Assembly: GCA_017473605.1 (NCBI GenBank)
Contig: JAFUKM010000001.1
Location: 111,977-175,976 of the forward strand
Length of the DNA: 64,000 nt
Origin: Clostridia bacterium
GTDB taxonomy: Bacteria; Bacillota; Clostridia; Christensenellales; Borkfalkiaceae
Direction of reading: 5' to 3'
Part shown: piece by piece, positions 45,141 through 53,159 of the stretch
How positions within the stretch are numbered: the first letter of the stretch is position 1
How the letters are laid out: each line of letters opens with the position of its first letter
The notes under the pieces: model-generated
Database searches by the model: none
Told to the model about the DNA's origin: nothing
What the model saw: the letters and a program-made list of their open reading frames with translations, nothing else
Program-made: the position numbers and the translations under genes

Positions 45141-45614
45141 ATGGAAATCGATATTATAACTTTTACGGACGGGCAGTACGCAACGCTGTCGGAAACTCAG
45201 TTGCAAGAAGTATATAAGGCGCAAGAGAAAAAGGACAAGCTGACTTGGAGACTGGAAGAAGATAAACGGGAAGAAAAGCATAGATTGGTGAAAAACGGTA
45301 CGTTTGTTTCGGGGATATGGACGGCGTATTGCGAACAGTTACAAAGTCAGTATGAAAAAGAAGTGTCGTTTATCCGCGAAGCGCTGTTATTCTATCTGCA
45401 ATTCAGTATGAAAGCGGACGGGGAAGCGCCGTATAGGGTGGATTATTCGTTGTCGTTATCCGAACGCGCTGCTATCGTTAGAGTGTATTATACTCAAACT
45501 TACGACGACGCGAACGAGCGGTTTGAAAGCTTCAAAGCGGATACCGTTGCGGTGCAATATCTCGGAGAATTGTACGCGCCGACGTGGGATTATTTCTATC
45601 TTCAAACACAATAA
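45141..45614 (+). CDS. Phage-associated hypothetical protein
   Basis: 157 residues, no recognised family. Begins MEIDIITFTDGQYATLS, continues with a charged helix (EKKDKLTWRLEEDKREEKHRL cut into helix turns) and ends aromatic-rich (PTWDYFYLQTQ). GGGGGAT-like ribosome site upstream. Lies after the deletion remnant and before a terminator, so likely a surviving tail-region gene. Confidence 0.65.
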   Translation: MEIDIITFTDGQYATLSETQLQEVYKAQEKKDKLTWRLEEDKREEKHRLVKNGTFVSGIWTAYCEQLQSQYEKEVSFIREALLFYLQFSMKADGEAPYRVDYSLSLSERAAIVRVYYTQTYDDANERFESFKADTVAVQYLGELYAPTWDYFYLQTQ

Positions 45615-45621
45615 ACGGGTA

Positions 45622-45647
45622 AAAGGCAGGGCGAAGCTCTGCTTTTT
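45622..45647 (+). terminator. Terminator after phage gene block
   Basis: GCAGGGC-GAA-GCTCTGC stem flanked by AAAA and a long T run. Confidence 0.85.
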
Positions 45648-45676
45648 ATTTTTTTGAAAAAACGGGGGTAAAACGC

Positions 45677-45705
45677 TTGCAAAAGAAGGAAATATGCGGT
45701 ACAAT
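45677..45705 (+). promoter_or_regulatory. Promoter of the small membrane-protein gene
   Basis: TTGCAA 45677-45682, 17-bp spacer, TACAAT 45700-45705. Confidence 0.7.
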
Positions 45706-45742
45706 AACGACGTAAGAAACGTACGTAAAGGGGGAAGTGGTT

Positions 45743-45904
45743 ATGGGTTCTTTGAAATGGCTTTGGAAATTGGCGCTGATTTGCGCAAGCGTGGTGGCGG
45801 TATGGCTTATCGGTTCGGCGTTGCGTAGCGACGAATCGGAAGATACGGAAAGCGCGTATGCGGTGGAAGTAACGGCGGATTGCGCGGCTGCCCAAACGGA
45901 ATAA
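45743..45904 (+). CDS. Small single-helix membrane protein (53 residues)
   Basis: Begins MGSLKWLWKLALICASVVAV, one membrane helix or signal anchor, then an acidic tail with three Ala-Cys-Ala-type residues at the end. It has its own promoter, AAAGGGGGAAG ribosome site and a terminator at 45931-45957, which supports a real gene despite its size. Function unknown; it could belong to the phage remnant (for example an accessory membrane peptide). Confidence 0.65.
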   Translation: MGSLKWLWKLALICASVVAVWLIGSALRSDESEDTESAYAVEVTADCAAAQTE

Positions 45905-45930
45905 AGGTAGAACGGTTATCAAAAATATGG

Positions 45931-45957
45931 AAAAGCAAGGCGAAAAGCTTTGCTTTT
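45931..45957 (+). terminator. Terminator, left flank of first LRR unit
   Basis: AAAAGCAAGGC / GCTTTGCTTTT stem with GAAAA loop and T run. A near-identical hairpin occurs at 48931-48955 on the other side of the LRR gene. Confidence 0.88.
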
Positions 45958-45974
45958 TTATTTTGAAAAAATAC

Positions 45975-46003
45975 TTGCATTTATAGGTGAAAAGTGGTAT
46001 ACT
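45975..46003 (+). promoter_or_regulatory. Promoter of structured RNA
   Basis: TTGCAT 45975-45980, 17-bp spacer, TATACT 45998-46003; predicted start at about 46010, exactly the first base of the paired RNA. Confidence 0.8.
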
Positions 46004-46009
46004 GATTAT

Positions 46010-46225
46010 GCCAAACTAATTGAATAACGGAAGCTTACGGGGATATTCTCTTTTTTAGGGGATAATTACCTGTCTTTTTGCTTATATTTTACTTGGAGAA
46101 TTTGATAAAATGCAAATTCCGCTTAAAGGTAAAGTATAGGCATATCCCTATTTCCGTTAAGATTAGTTTGGCGACGATTGGAGTTTGCGTTTTTGTGCGC
46201 TTACTTCGGTTGGCGCACTTTTTTT
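46010..46225 (+). ncRNA. Highly structured RNA with terminator upstream of LRR lipoprotein
   Basis: Nested pairings form one long rod: 46010-46020 with 46162-46172 (11 bp), 46025-46032 with 46152-46159 (8 bp), 46040-46046 with 46142-46148 (7 bp), 46080-46094 with 46127-46141 (15 bp, three G-U) and 46098-46104 with 46113-46119. A 33-nt bulge lies on the 5' side (46047-46079). Then GTGCGC...GCGCAC (46195-46218, TTCG loop) and seven T form a terminator. The shape recalls 6S RNA, but position before a gene without its own promoter also fits a cis-acting leader. Family not identified. Confidence 0.7.
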
Positions 46226-46254
46226 ATGGAAATTTTTATAAGGAGAATACATAT

Positions 46255-48729
46255 ATGAAAAAGAAATGGCTTTTAGGCTTGTTGGCGCTTTGTATGAGCG
46301 TTGCGACAGTCGCTTTCGTCGGTTGCGGAGAAGATGGCGCTGGAAATACGGGCAACGATACAAGCACCGAACAGGGCGGCGGAGAGGTAGCGCCCGTAAG
46401 CTATACGGTAACGTATGATACAAACGGCGGTACGTTTTCAAGCGGTGCAACGAGTATAACCGATACGGTGGAAGAAAACGGTAAGCTTACCGCGCCCGAA
46501 TCCCCAACGAGAAAAAATTACTCGTTTAGCGGTTGGGGAAGCAAAAACGGAAAGGAGATGTGGGATTTTGCAACGGATACGGTAACGGAAAACACTACGT
46601 TATACGCAACGTGGAAACAAAAATCCGCTATTGTTTTAAGCGTGGACGGCGCAAGCATTGAAGAAAAAGAAATCTTTATGCTTGTGGATACGTCCGTGGA
46701 AAGCGTTTCGTTGGCAAATAAAGTCGTTTGCTCGGATGATAGCACGTGGAAATTGTATTACGATAAGCTTGGGCAAACGGAAATCCCTACCAAAATGGCG
46801 GCAAATATGAAAGGCTCGTTGGATTACGGGGATAATATCTTCTACATAGTGGTTACGTCCAACGACGGCGTGCAGGTCAACGTGTACGAATTAAACGTGT
46901 ATAGAAGCTATCTTGTGGGCGTTTCTTACTTTGACGGCGTGAATTTGCTTTATAGCGATGCGGCATATACGGGTTACGAATACGTAGCGGATTACGTACC
47001 CGATATTACGGGCTATACATTTAATTATTGGAAAGACGAATCGGGTAAATTTGACAAATCGGTAATTTGGGGCGCGTTGTATTTGTATGCGGATAAAACA
47101 CCGAATACCTATACGGTTACGTATGACGTAAACGGCGGTAACGAATTATCGGCAACGGAAAAGGGGCTTGTCTACGGTAATGCGTATAAGCTTGCAAAAC
47201 CCACGCGCACGGGATATACTTTCCTTGGCTGGTCGTATAACGGCACGCTTTTAACGGACGGCAACGGAAACGGTCTTCTTCCTTGGGATATTCCCAAAAA
47301 CGTTACGTTAACGGCAGAGTGGCAAATCAATCAATATACCGTTACGTTGAATAAAGATATAAGTAGTGGCGGCACGGTATCGGGCGCAAACGATTACAAT
47401 TATAACAGTAGCGTAACAATCACGGCAAGCACGAACAACGGCTACGTATTTACGGGTTGGTATAATGGCGACGAGTTATTAACCAACGAACTTTCTTATA
47501 CTTTCCAAATGCCCGCGGAAAATATAACTTATACCGCAAAATGGGAACTAATAGAGGGGATGGAATTATTTAATTTTACTTCTAACGAGATTACTTGTAC
47601 GGTTACGGGCTTAAAGGATAAAACGGTAACGGAGCTTATTATTCCAGATTGCGTAACGAGTATCGGCTCTTCTGCGTTCATAGATTGTAGCGGATTGACA
47701 AGTGTAGTAATTCCCGACAGTGTAACGAGTATCGGCAATGGTGCTTTCAAAGGTTGTAGCGGATTAACGAGCATAACGATACCGTTTGTAGGTGCAAGCA
47801 AAAACGCGACGGAAAATACATCGGTATTTGGGTATATTTTTGGTTATACCACAAGCACAAGTTCTTCTACTATTGACGGAGCAACGTATCAATATTACAA
47901 TTCGTCGAGCAGTACTTCCTATAAATATTATCATTATTATATCCCTACGTCGTTAAAGAAAGTAACGATAACGGGCGATGGTATCGGCGAGAGGGCGTTC
48001 TATGATTGTAGCGGATTAACGAGCGTGGTAATCGGCGAAGGTGTAAAAACGATAGGCAAGTGGGCGTTCTATAATTGTGACGGATTAACGAGTATAGAAA
48101 TCCCCGACAGTGTAACGAGTATCGGCGATGATGCGTTCATTGATTGTGACGGATTAACGAGTATAGAAATCCCCGACAGTGTAACGAGTATCGGCGATGA
48201 TGCGTTCTCTAGTTGTTACTACCTTGTAGAAGTAATCAATAAATCTACACATATTACGATAGAGAAAGGGGCTGACTCAAACGGTAAAGTGGGGTATTAC
48301 GCTTTGGCGGTGTATAATAGTGGCGACACGTTTGAGGGGACGAAAATTTCTAACGACAATGGTTATACTATTTACACGGACGGCGAAGAAAAGATTTTGG
48401 TGGGATATACGGGGACGGAAACGGATTTAATCTTGCCTTCTTTTATTACAAAAATCAATCAATTTGCTTTTAACTGGCGTAGCATGACGAGTATAGTAAT
48501 CGGCGACGGTGTAACAAGTATCGGCGAGGGTGCATTCAATGGATGTAGCGGATTAACGAGTGTATATTATAAAGGTACGGCGAGCGAGTGGGCGGAAATT
48601 ACGATTGGCGGTTATAATACATATTTAACCGACGCAACCCGATACTATTATATCGAGAACGAAGCGGACGTGCCGACGGACGGCGGAAAGTATTGGCGTT
48701 ACGTGGACGGCGTACCGACGGCGTGGTAA
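46255..48729 (+). CDS. BspA-like LRR lipoprotein with Flg_new repeats
   Basis: 824 residues from ATG 46255 (AAGGAG 9 nt upstream). Lipoprotein signal ending VAFVGC, then InlB B-repeat/Flg_new modules (YTVTYDTNGGTFSS, YTVTYDVNGGNE, TFQMPAENITYTAKWE), then LRR_5 repeats of ~23 residues (LTSVVIPDSVTSIGNGAFKGC) and a conserved end (YYKGTASEWAEITIG ... YWRYVDGVPTAW). It should be tethered outside the membrane; such proteins bind host or bacterial surfaces. It depends on transcription through the terminator at 46195-46225 unless an unseen promoter exists. Confidence 0.9.
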   Translation: MKKKWLLGLLALCMSVATVAFVGCGEDGAGNTGNDTSTEQGGGEVAPVSYTVTYDTNGGTFSSGATSITDTVEENGKLTAPESPTRKNYSFSGWGSKNGKEMWDFATDTVTENTTLYATWKQKSAIVLSVDGASIEEKEIFMLVDTSVESVSLANKVVCSDDSTWKLYYDKLGQTEIPTKMAANMKGSLDYGDNIFYIVVTSNDGVQVNVYELNVYRSYLVGVSYFDGVNLLYSDAAYTGYEYVADYVPDITGYTFNYWKDESGKFDKSVIWGALYLYADKTPNTYTVTYDVNGGNELSATEKGLVYGNAYKLAKPTRTGYTFLGWSYNGTLLTDGNGNGLLPWDIPKNVTLTAEWQINQYTVTLNKDISSGGTVSGANDYNYNSSVTITASTNNGYVFTGWYNGDELLTNELSYTFQMPAENITYTAKWELIEGMELFNFTSNEITCTVTGLKDKTVTELIIPDCVTSIGSSAFIDCSGLTSVVIPDSVTSIGNGAFKGCSGLTSITIPFVGASKNATENTSVFGYIFGYTTSTSSSTIDGATYQYYNSSSSTSYKYYHYYIPTSLKKVTITGDGIGERAFYDCSGLTSVVIGEGVKTIGKWAFYNCDGLTSIEIPDSVTSIGDDAFIDCDGLTSIEIPDSVTSIGDDAFSSCYYLVEVINKSTHITIEKGADSNGKVGYYALAVYNSGDTFEGTKISNDNGYTIYTDGEEKILVGYTGTETDLILPSFITKINQFAFNWRSMTSIVIGDGVTSIGEGAFNGCSGLTSVYYKGTASEWAEITIGGYNTYLTDATRYYYIENEADVPTDGGKYWRYVDGVPTAW

Positions 48730-48732
48730 GAG

Positions 48733-48755
48733 AAAAAGAGCGCGAAGCTCTTTTT
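48733..48755 (+). terminator. Terminator of first LRR gene
   Basis: AAAAAGAGC-GCGAA-GCTCTTTTT directly after the stop codon. Confidence 0.88.
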
Positions 48756-48757
48756 CG

Positions 48758-48843
48758 GTGAGGTTTTGCCGTTGGCAAAGTGAAGTTACGCCTACGGCGT
48801 AGTGACGTTGCTTTGCAGTGAAGTTTTTATGCAACGCATAAAA
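48758..48843. repeat. Array of four linker-hairpin modules
   Basis: Four units of an 8-bp linker GTGANGTT (48758, 48780, 48802, 48818; GTGAGGTT, GTGAAGTT, GTGACGTT, GTGAAGTT), each followed by a different perfect palindrome with a three-base loop: TTTGCC-GTT-GGCAAA, TACGCC-TAC-GGCGTA, TGC-TTT-GCA and TTTTATGC-AAC-GCATAAAA. Linker is constant, stems vary. No gene in this ~300-bp gap apart from this array and the terminators. Confidence 0.75.
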
Positions 48844-48930
48844 GTTGCGGTGGATTTTTATATAAGATTGCCGCGCCGACGGCTTGGCTGCGCCAAATTG
48901 CAGGCTGAACGCAATGACGGGAAAGTTTAT

Positions 48931-48955
48931 AAAGCAAAGCGAAAAGCTTTGCTTT
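48931..48955 (+). terminator. Terminator, right flank of first LRR unit
   Basis: AAAGCAAAGC / GCTTTGCTTT with GAAAA loop and T run; nearly the same as 45931-45957. Its T run contains the -35 box of dut. Confidence 0.88.
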
Positions 48956-48977
48956 TTTTGTTGGGATTTGCTATAAT
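48949..48977 (+). promoter_or_regulatory. Promoter of dut
   Basis: TTGCTT 48949-48954, inside the preceding terminator, 17-bp spacer, TATAAT 48972-48977. Confidence 0.7.
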
Positions 48978-49029
48978 ATTGTCGAAAAAGGTAAATTTCG
49001 GTGTTTACACCGAAGAGAAGGAGAAAACT

Positions 49030-49470
49030 ATGCCAAAGGTTGCTATTAAGAAATTGGACGAAAACGCCGTAATCCCCACCTACGGTTCGCAGTATTCCGC
49101 AGGCGCGGATTTGTACGCGCTGACGGACGAAGAAATTACGTTTGCGCCCCACGAAACGAAGCTTATCCGTACGGGGCTTGCAATGGAGATTCCCGAAGGC
49201 TATGCAGGGCTGATTTATGCGAGAAGCGGGCTGGCTTCCAAGCGTTCGCTTGCGCCTGCCAACAAAGTGGGGGTCGTGGACGCCGATTACCGCGGTGAAG
49301 TGATGGTGGCGCTGCATAACCACTCGGATAAAGAACAAACCATCGCGCCGAAAGAACGGATTGCGCAGCTGGTTATCGCGCCCTTTTTGAAGGCGGAATT
49401 TTGCGAGCAGGACGAGCTTTCCGAAACGGTACGCGGCGTGGGCGGATTCGGTAGCACGGGCACGAAGTAA
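49030..49470 (+). CDS. dut: dUTP diphosphatase
   Basis: 146 residues from ATG 49030 (GAAGGAG upstream; the open frame extends further back). All five trimeric dUTPase motifs are present: SAGADLYA, YARSGLA, GVVDADYRGEV (catalytic Asp and Tyr), RIAQLVI and RGVGGFGSTG. It converts dUTP to dUMP, keeping uracil out of DNA. trmB follows after 9 bp. Confidence 0.96.
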   Translation: MPKVAIKKLDENAVIPTYGSQYSAGADLYALTDEEITFAPHETKLIRTGLAMEIPEGYAGLIYARSGLASKRSLAPANKVGVVDADYRGEVMVALHNHSDKEQTIAPKERIAQLVIAPFLKAEFCEQDELSETVRGVGGFGSTGTK

Positions 49471-49479
49471 GGTGATATT

Positions 49480-50166
49480 ATGTCGATGAGAATGCGTAAA
49501 AAACGCAATTTCGACGCGCGTATGGAAGCGTGCGGAGATTTGCTGCTTGCCCGTGGCGCGAACGGGATTTTGAATATGAAAGAAGCGGCGGAAAGCTACC
49601 GCGCGCTGATTGATTTTTCCGCGGCGTTTGGAAACAATAACCCCGTAGCCTTGGAAATCGGGTGTGGAAAGGGCGGATTTGTAATTGCTACGGCGAAAAA
49701 GGAGCAGAGCGTTAATTTTCTCGCACTCGAAAAGATGAGCAACGTGATTTTAACGCCGATGGAAGAAGTGAAAAGGCAAGGGATTGAAAATATCCGTTTT
49801 CTCAATATTCGCGCGGAGTGTTTGCCTTGCTATATTCCCGAAAAGAGTTTGGATTGTATTTATCTCAATTTCTCTACGCCGCTGCCCAAGCTCGGATACG
49901 CGACGCAAAGATTGACGCACCGTAACTTTTTGGAAGTATATAAAAAATTGTTAAAGGACGGCGGTAAAATTTTGCAAAAGACGGACGATAGGGATTTCTT
50001 CGATTTTTCTTTGGAGGAATACCGCGCTTGCGGTTTTGCGCTCGAAAACGTAACGTATAATTTACACGAGAACGGCAATCCCGATTGGAACGTGGTAACC
50101 GAATACGAACAAAAGTGGGTGGAACGCGGTTTGCCTATTCACCGTGTGGAAGCGGTTTTGAAATAA
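49480..50166 (+). CDS. trmB: tRNA (guanine-N7-)-methyltransferase TrmB
   Basis: 228 residues. SAM site LEIGCGKGGFVI, later VTEYEQKW (the T-x-Y-E family motif) and LTHRNFLEVYKKLLKDGG support TrmB, which makes m7G46 in tRNA. The usual catalytic loop NFSDPWPKKRH reads NFSTPLPKLGY here, so the invariant Asp and Trp are missing. AAGGTG precedes the ATG. Either an altered enzyme or a divergent subgroup. Confidence 0.88.
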   Translation: MSMRMRKKRNFDARMEACGDLLLARGANGILNMKEAAESYRALIDFSAAFGNNNPVALEIGCGKGGFVIATAKKEQSVNFLALEKMSNVILTPMEEVKRQGIENIRFLNIRAECLPCYIPEKSLDCIYLNFSTPLPKLGYATQRLTHRNFLEVYKKLLKDGGKILQKTDDRDFFDFSLEEYRACGFALENVTYNLHENGNPDWNVVTEYEQKWVERGLPIHRVEAVLK

Positions 50167-50354
50167 GTCCCCTACCGTGCTGATTTAAAACGACGGATTT
50201 CGACTTTTTACGGGAGATGGTATGCGGTTAACCGCAAGTGCGGTTTCCGATATATGCCCGTTTGGACAACTGTCAAAAACAACCGAAAAATGCCTAAAAG
50301 GGAGATTTTTCGTCGGGGGAAACGTGAGAAAATAAAGAGTTAGGAGTGAATTTT
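50167..50354. other. Leader region of nitrate/sulfonate-type ABC operon, with inverted repeats
   Basis: 188 bp without a gene. It has nested complementarity: ACGGG with CCCGT around GCGGTTAACCGC and ACCGC-AAGT-GCGGT. It could be a structured 5' leader, but no known riboswitch consensus (TPP, SAM, ykkC/guanidine) matches. Confidence 0.4.
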
Positions 50355-51383
50355 ATGAAAAAACGTATTTTTACTTTGGCGTTGGCGGCGGCGCTTTGCG
50401 TTTGCGCGCTGGGCGCAGGGTGTAAAGATGAAACGGACGGGGAAGATATTACCGTCTATATGCCCGACGGCGCGCCTGCGCTGGCTTTGTCGGGGCTAAT
50501 GCACGAAGATACCGAAGACGACGGCGTTTCCTATTTTGTGGTGAACGCGGCGCAAATTGCGAGCAAGGTGTCCTATACCGATACGGAAAAGAACGCCGAT
50601 TTGTGCGTATTGCCCTTGACGGCGGCGACGGCGAAGCTCGGTACGGGGGAAAACTATCAAATGGTCGGCGCGGTAACGCACGGCAACTTGTATATGATTT
50701 CCAAGAACGCGGAAACGACGTACACTACGGATAATTTATCGTCGCTTATTGGGAAAACGGTGGGGGTATTGCAGCTCGCTTCCACGCCCGGTATGATTTT
50801 TAAGACTACGCTTGCAAAAAACGACCTGCCTTACAACGATTTGACGGGCGGAGCGGAAACGGCGGACGATAAAATCAATTTGACGCCGATTGTCACCCCC
50901 GAAGGTACGCCCGTGGCGCAGGTGTTGAACGGTATGATAGCGCAAGGGGTGGATTTGTTCGTGATGGCAGAACCTGCCGTAACAGCGCTGAAAAACGGCG
51001 GTTTTCAAACGGTGGGCAACGTGCAAACGCTGTACGGGGAACAAGGTTATCCCCAAGCGGTGCTCGTGGCGAAAAAATCGCTCGTAGAAGAAAAGAAGGA
51101 TTGGCTGAACGGATTTTTGACGGACGTGGCGGAAAGCGCGGTTTGGGCGACTTTGCAAAGCGGAGAAACGCTGGTAAACGCGGTACAGGCGCATTTTGAA
51201 GATACGAGCGCGGTAACGAGCTTGAACGCCGCCGTATTGAACGGAGAAGTGGTCAGCCGCAGCGGCGTGCGCTTTGAAGCGGCGAGCGTTTGCAAGGCAA
51301 AGACGGAAGCCTTTTTGCAAGTGGCAAAAACGGTGGAGAGTAAGGCGGTAATTCCGAGCGAAGGTTTTTATTGGCTCGGTTGA
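50355..51383 (+). CDS. ABC substrate-binding lipoprotein, NMT1/nitrate-sulfonate type
   Basis: 342 residues; ATG 50355 follows TAGGAG by 8 nt (an upstream GTG is less likely). Lipobox LGAGC after a signal peptide, then a two-lobe binding protein (YMPDGAPALALSGLM, LIGKTVGVLQLASTPGMIFK, GVDLFVMAEPAVTALK). Membrane-bound on the outside. The permease and ATPase follow, forming a full importer of the SsuABC/ThiXYZ class; substrate unknown. Confidence 0.88.
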   Translation: MKKRIFTLALAAALCVCALGAGCKDETDGEDITVYMPDGAPALALSGLMHEDTEDDGVSYFVVNAAQIASKVSYTDTEKNADLCVLPLTAATAKLGTGENYQMVGAVTHGNLYMISKNAETTYTTDNLSSLIGKTVGVLQLASTPGMIFKTTLAKNDLPYNDLTGGAETADDKINLTPIVTPEGTPVAQVLNGMIAQGVDLFVMAEPAVTALKNGGFQTVGNVQTLYGEQGYPQAVLVAKKSLVEEKKDWLNGFLTDVAESAVWATLQSGETLVNAVQAHFEDTSAVTSLNAAVLNGEVVSRSGVRFEAASVCKAKTEAFLQVAKTVESKAVIPSEGFYWLG

Positions 51384-51393
51384 TAGGTAGCGT

Positions 51394-52152
51394 ATGAAAA
51401 AAACGGTATGGAAAAACGTATGGCAAACGGCGGTGGCGCTGGCTCTTTTAGTGGGCGCGTGGCTCGTCGTGTGGGCGATTGTGGGGAACGATTCGATTTT
51501 TCCCCCGTTTTCCGATTCCGTAAAAGCGTTCTTTACGTACTTTATCGACGGCGGTTTTTGGCGCGCGCTGGGCAGTAGCTTTTTGCGGGTGCTGATTGCG
51601 TTTTTGATATCTTTCGTTTTGGCGGGGGGCTTGGCTTTCGTCTCGTACCTGTACCCCACGTTCGCCCGTATTTTCGCGCCCGTGGCGGCGGTAATCCGTG
51701 TGTTGCCTGTGTTCGCTATCGTGTTTTTATTGCTCACGTGGACGAGCGCGAGCGTTACGCCCGTATTGGTGGCGTTTTTATCCCTGTTTCCTATGCTGTA
51801 TACGGCGTTTTTTAGCGCGTTTTCGGGCGTGGATAAGGGACTTGTGGAAATGAGCAAAGCGTATAAAGTGCCGCTTAAAAAGCGGATAACGCAGCTATAC
51901 CTGCCGTCCGTCGCTCCGTTTGTTGTGAAAGAAGTGGGGGCAGGGTTGGGTTTTGCCGTGAAACTCGTGGTGAGTGCGGAAGTGCTTGTTCGGACGGCGA
52001 GAAGCTTGGGTTATCTCGTTTTGGAAACGCAGTCCGGATATACGGAACTGCCGAAGTTGTTTGCGCTCGTAATCGCGGTATGCCTTATCGGATTTTTATT
52101 GGAGTGCCTTGGTAACGTTTTGGCAAAGGCAATCGAAAGGGGGTTGCGATGA
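51394..52152 (+). CDS. ABC permease, SsuC/ThiX type
   Basis: 252 residues, about six membrane helices, with the EAA-loop region LVEMSKAYKVPLKKRITQLYLPSV and a family entry segment WRALGSSFLRVLIAF. It overlaps the ATPase start by 4 bp (ATGA). Confidence 0.9.
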   Translation: MKKTVWKNVWQTAVALALLVGAWLVVWAIVGNDSIFPPFSDSVKAFFTYFIDGGFWRALGSSFLRVLIAFLISFVLAGGLAFVSYLYPTFARIFAPVAAVIRVLPVFAIVFLLLTWTSASVTPVLVAFLSLFPMLYTAFFSAFSGVDKGLVEMSKAYKVPLKKRITQLYLPSVAPFVVKEVGAGLGFAVKLVVSAEVLVRTARSLGYLVLETQSGYTELPKLFALVIAVCLIGFLLECLGNVLAKAIERGLR

Positions 52153-52814
52153 AAGCGGTTATCAGTAAAGCGTTTGGCGAAAAAACGGTGTTCGACCGTT
52201 TGGAAATAGAGCTTGTTAAGGGAGAAGTTACCTGTATTCTCGGCGCGTCGGGCGTGGGGAAAACGACTTTGCTCCGCATTTTGGCGGGCTTGGAGCCGTT
52301 TGAAGGGAGTATTGAAAACGCGCCGCAAAAATGCGCGTTTGTGTTTCAAGAAGCAAGGCTGTTGCCCTATTTAACGGTGGCGGAAAATTTGCGCTACGTG
52401 GGCGGTGAAGAAGCACGGATAGACGAAGTGTTGGAAAAAGCGGAAATTTTGCCGTTAAAAGAACAAAAAGCGGGTACGCTTTCAGGGGGCGAAAAGCAAC
52501 GCGCGGCGTTTGCAAGAGCGTTTTCGGTGGAAGCGGATACGCTGCTTTTGGACGAGCCGTTCTCCTCGCTCGATACCGCGCTGAAAATTCGGCTTTGGAA
52601 CACGTTTGTTTCCCTTTGGGAAGAGAAAAAACCGACGGCTGTAATCGTCACGCACGATTTGGAAGAAGCGTGGGCTTTGGGGCATAGAATACTTATATTA
52701 AAAGACGGAAAAATTGCTTTGGATATCCGTCCGAAACGGAGCGTTTATCCCACGCCGTATGGAGAAACGAGCGAAGAAAAAATCGAGTTTATCGAAAAAG
52801 TTTTGAAGAAATAA
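52149..52814 (+). CDS. ABC ATPase, SsuB/ThiZ type
   Basis: 221 residues. Walker A GASGVGKTT, LSGGEKQRAAFARAF signature, LLLDEPFSSLD Walker B and TAVIVTHDLEEAW H-loop. Energises the importer above. A terminator follows immediately. Confidence 0.92.
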   Translation: MKAVISKAFGEKTVFDRLEIELVKGEVTCILGASGVGKTTLLRILAGLEPFEGSIENAPQKCAFVFQEARLLPYLTVAENLRYVGGEEARIDEVLEKAEILPLKEQKAGTLSGGEKQRAAFARAFSVEADTLLLDEPFSSLDTALKIRLWNTFVSLWEEKKPTAVIVTHDLEEAWALGHRILILKDGKIALDIRPKRSVYPTPYGETSEEKIEFIEKVLKK

Positions 52815-52815
52815 C

Positions 52816-52844
52816 AAAAGCGGAGCTTTGAAAGCTCCGCTTTT
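52816..52844. terminator. Terminator, left flank of second LRR unit
   Basis: AAAAGCGGAGC-TTTGAAA-GCTCCGCTTTT, symmetric and so bidirectional. The identical 29-bp sequence recurs at 56005-56033. Confidence 0.92.
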
Positions 52845-52862
52845 CGTTTAAATTGAAAAATT

Positions 52863-53069
52863 TTATAAGTCCGTTTTCCCGACGAGATAGTCAACGGAAA
52901 CTTGAAAGAAATTAGATAAAATAATCAATTGTGAAATGCTCGGTTCGCTATGTCCTTTTTCCCAATGAGAAACCGCCATTTTGGATACGTTAAGAAGTTT
53001 TCCAAGCTCTTGTTGGGAAATTTCTTTTTCTATACGCAATTCTTTTAATCTTTCACAAAACCTCATCAT
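52863..53069 (-). CDS. XRE-family repressor (68 residues)
   Basis: Minimal Cro/C1-type HTH: MMRFCERLKELRIEKEISQQ, LGKLLNVSKMAVSHWEKGH, then VSVDYLVGK. The start is put at the double ATG (53069/53066); the longer frame reads through the operator. TACAAT lies 6 nt before the first ATG with no ribosome site. It is divergent from the LRR lipoprotein and probably binds the two GTAAC-N7-GTTAC palindromes between them, repressing both genes. Confidence 0.88.
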   Translation of the reverse strand: MMRFCERLKELRIEKEISQQELGKLLNVSKMAVSHWEKGHSEPSISQLIILSNFFQVSVDYLVGKTDL

Positions 53070-53075
53070 AGTTAG

Positions 53076-53131
53076 ATTGTAACATTTTTGGTTACAAAAC
53101 ACTTGACAGTAACAAAAATTGTTACTATAAT
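53076..53131. promoter_or_regulatory. Divergent promoters with two XRE operators
   Basis: Operator 1, TTGTAAC-N7-GTTACAA (53077-53097), covers the repressor -10 (53076-53081). Operator 2, AGTAACAA-AAA-TTGTTACT (53108-53126), fills the spacer between TTGACA (53103-53108) and TATAAT (53126-53131) of the LRR promoter. Both share GTAAC-N7-GTTAC; their centres are 30 bp (three turns) apart. Confidence 0.85.
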
Positions 53132-53159
53132 ATTAAGTAATAAATGAAAGGAGACTGTT

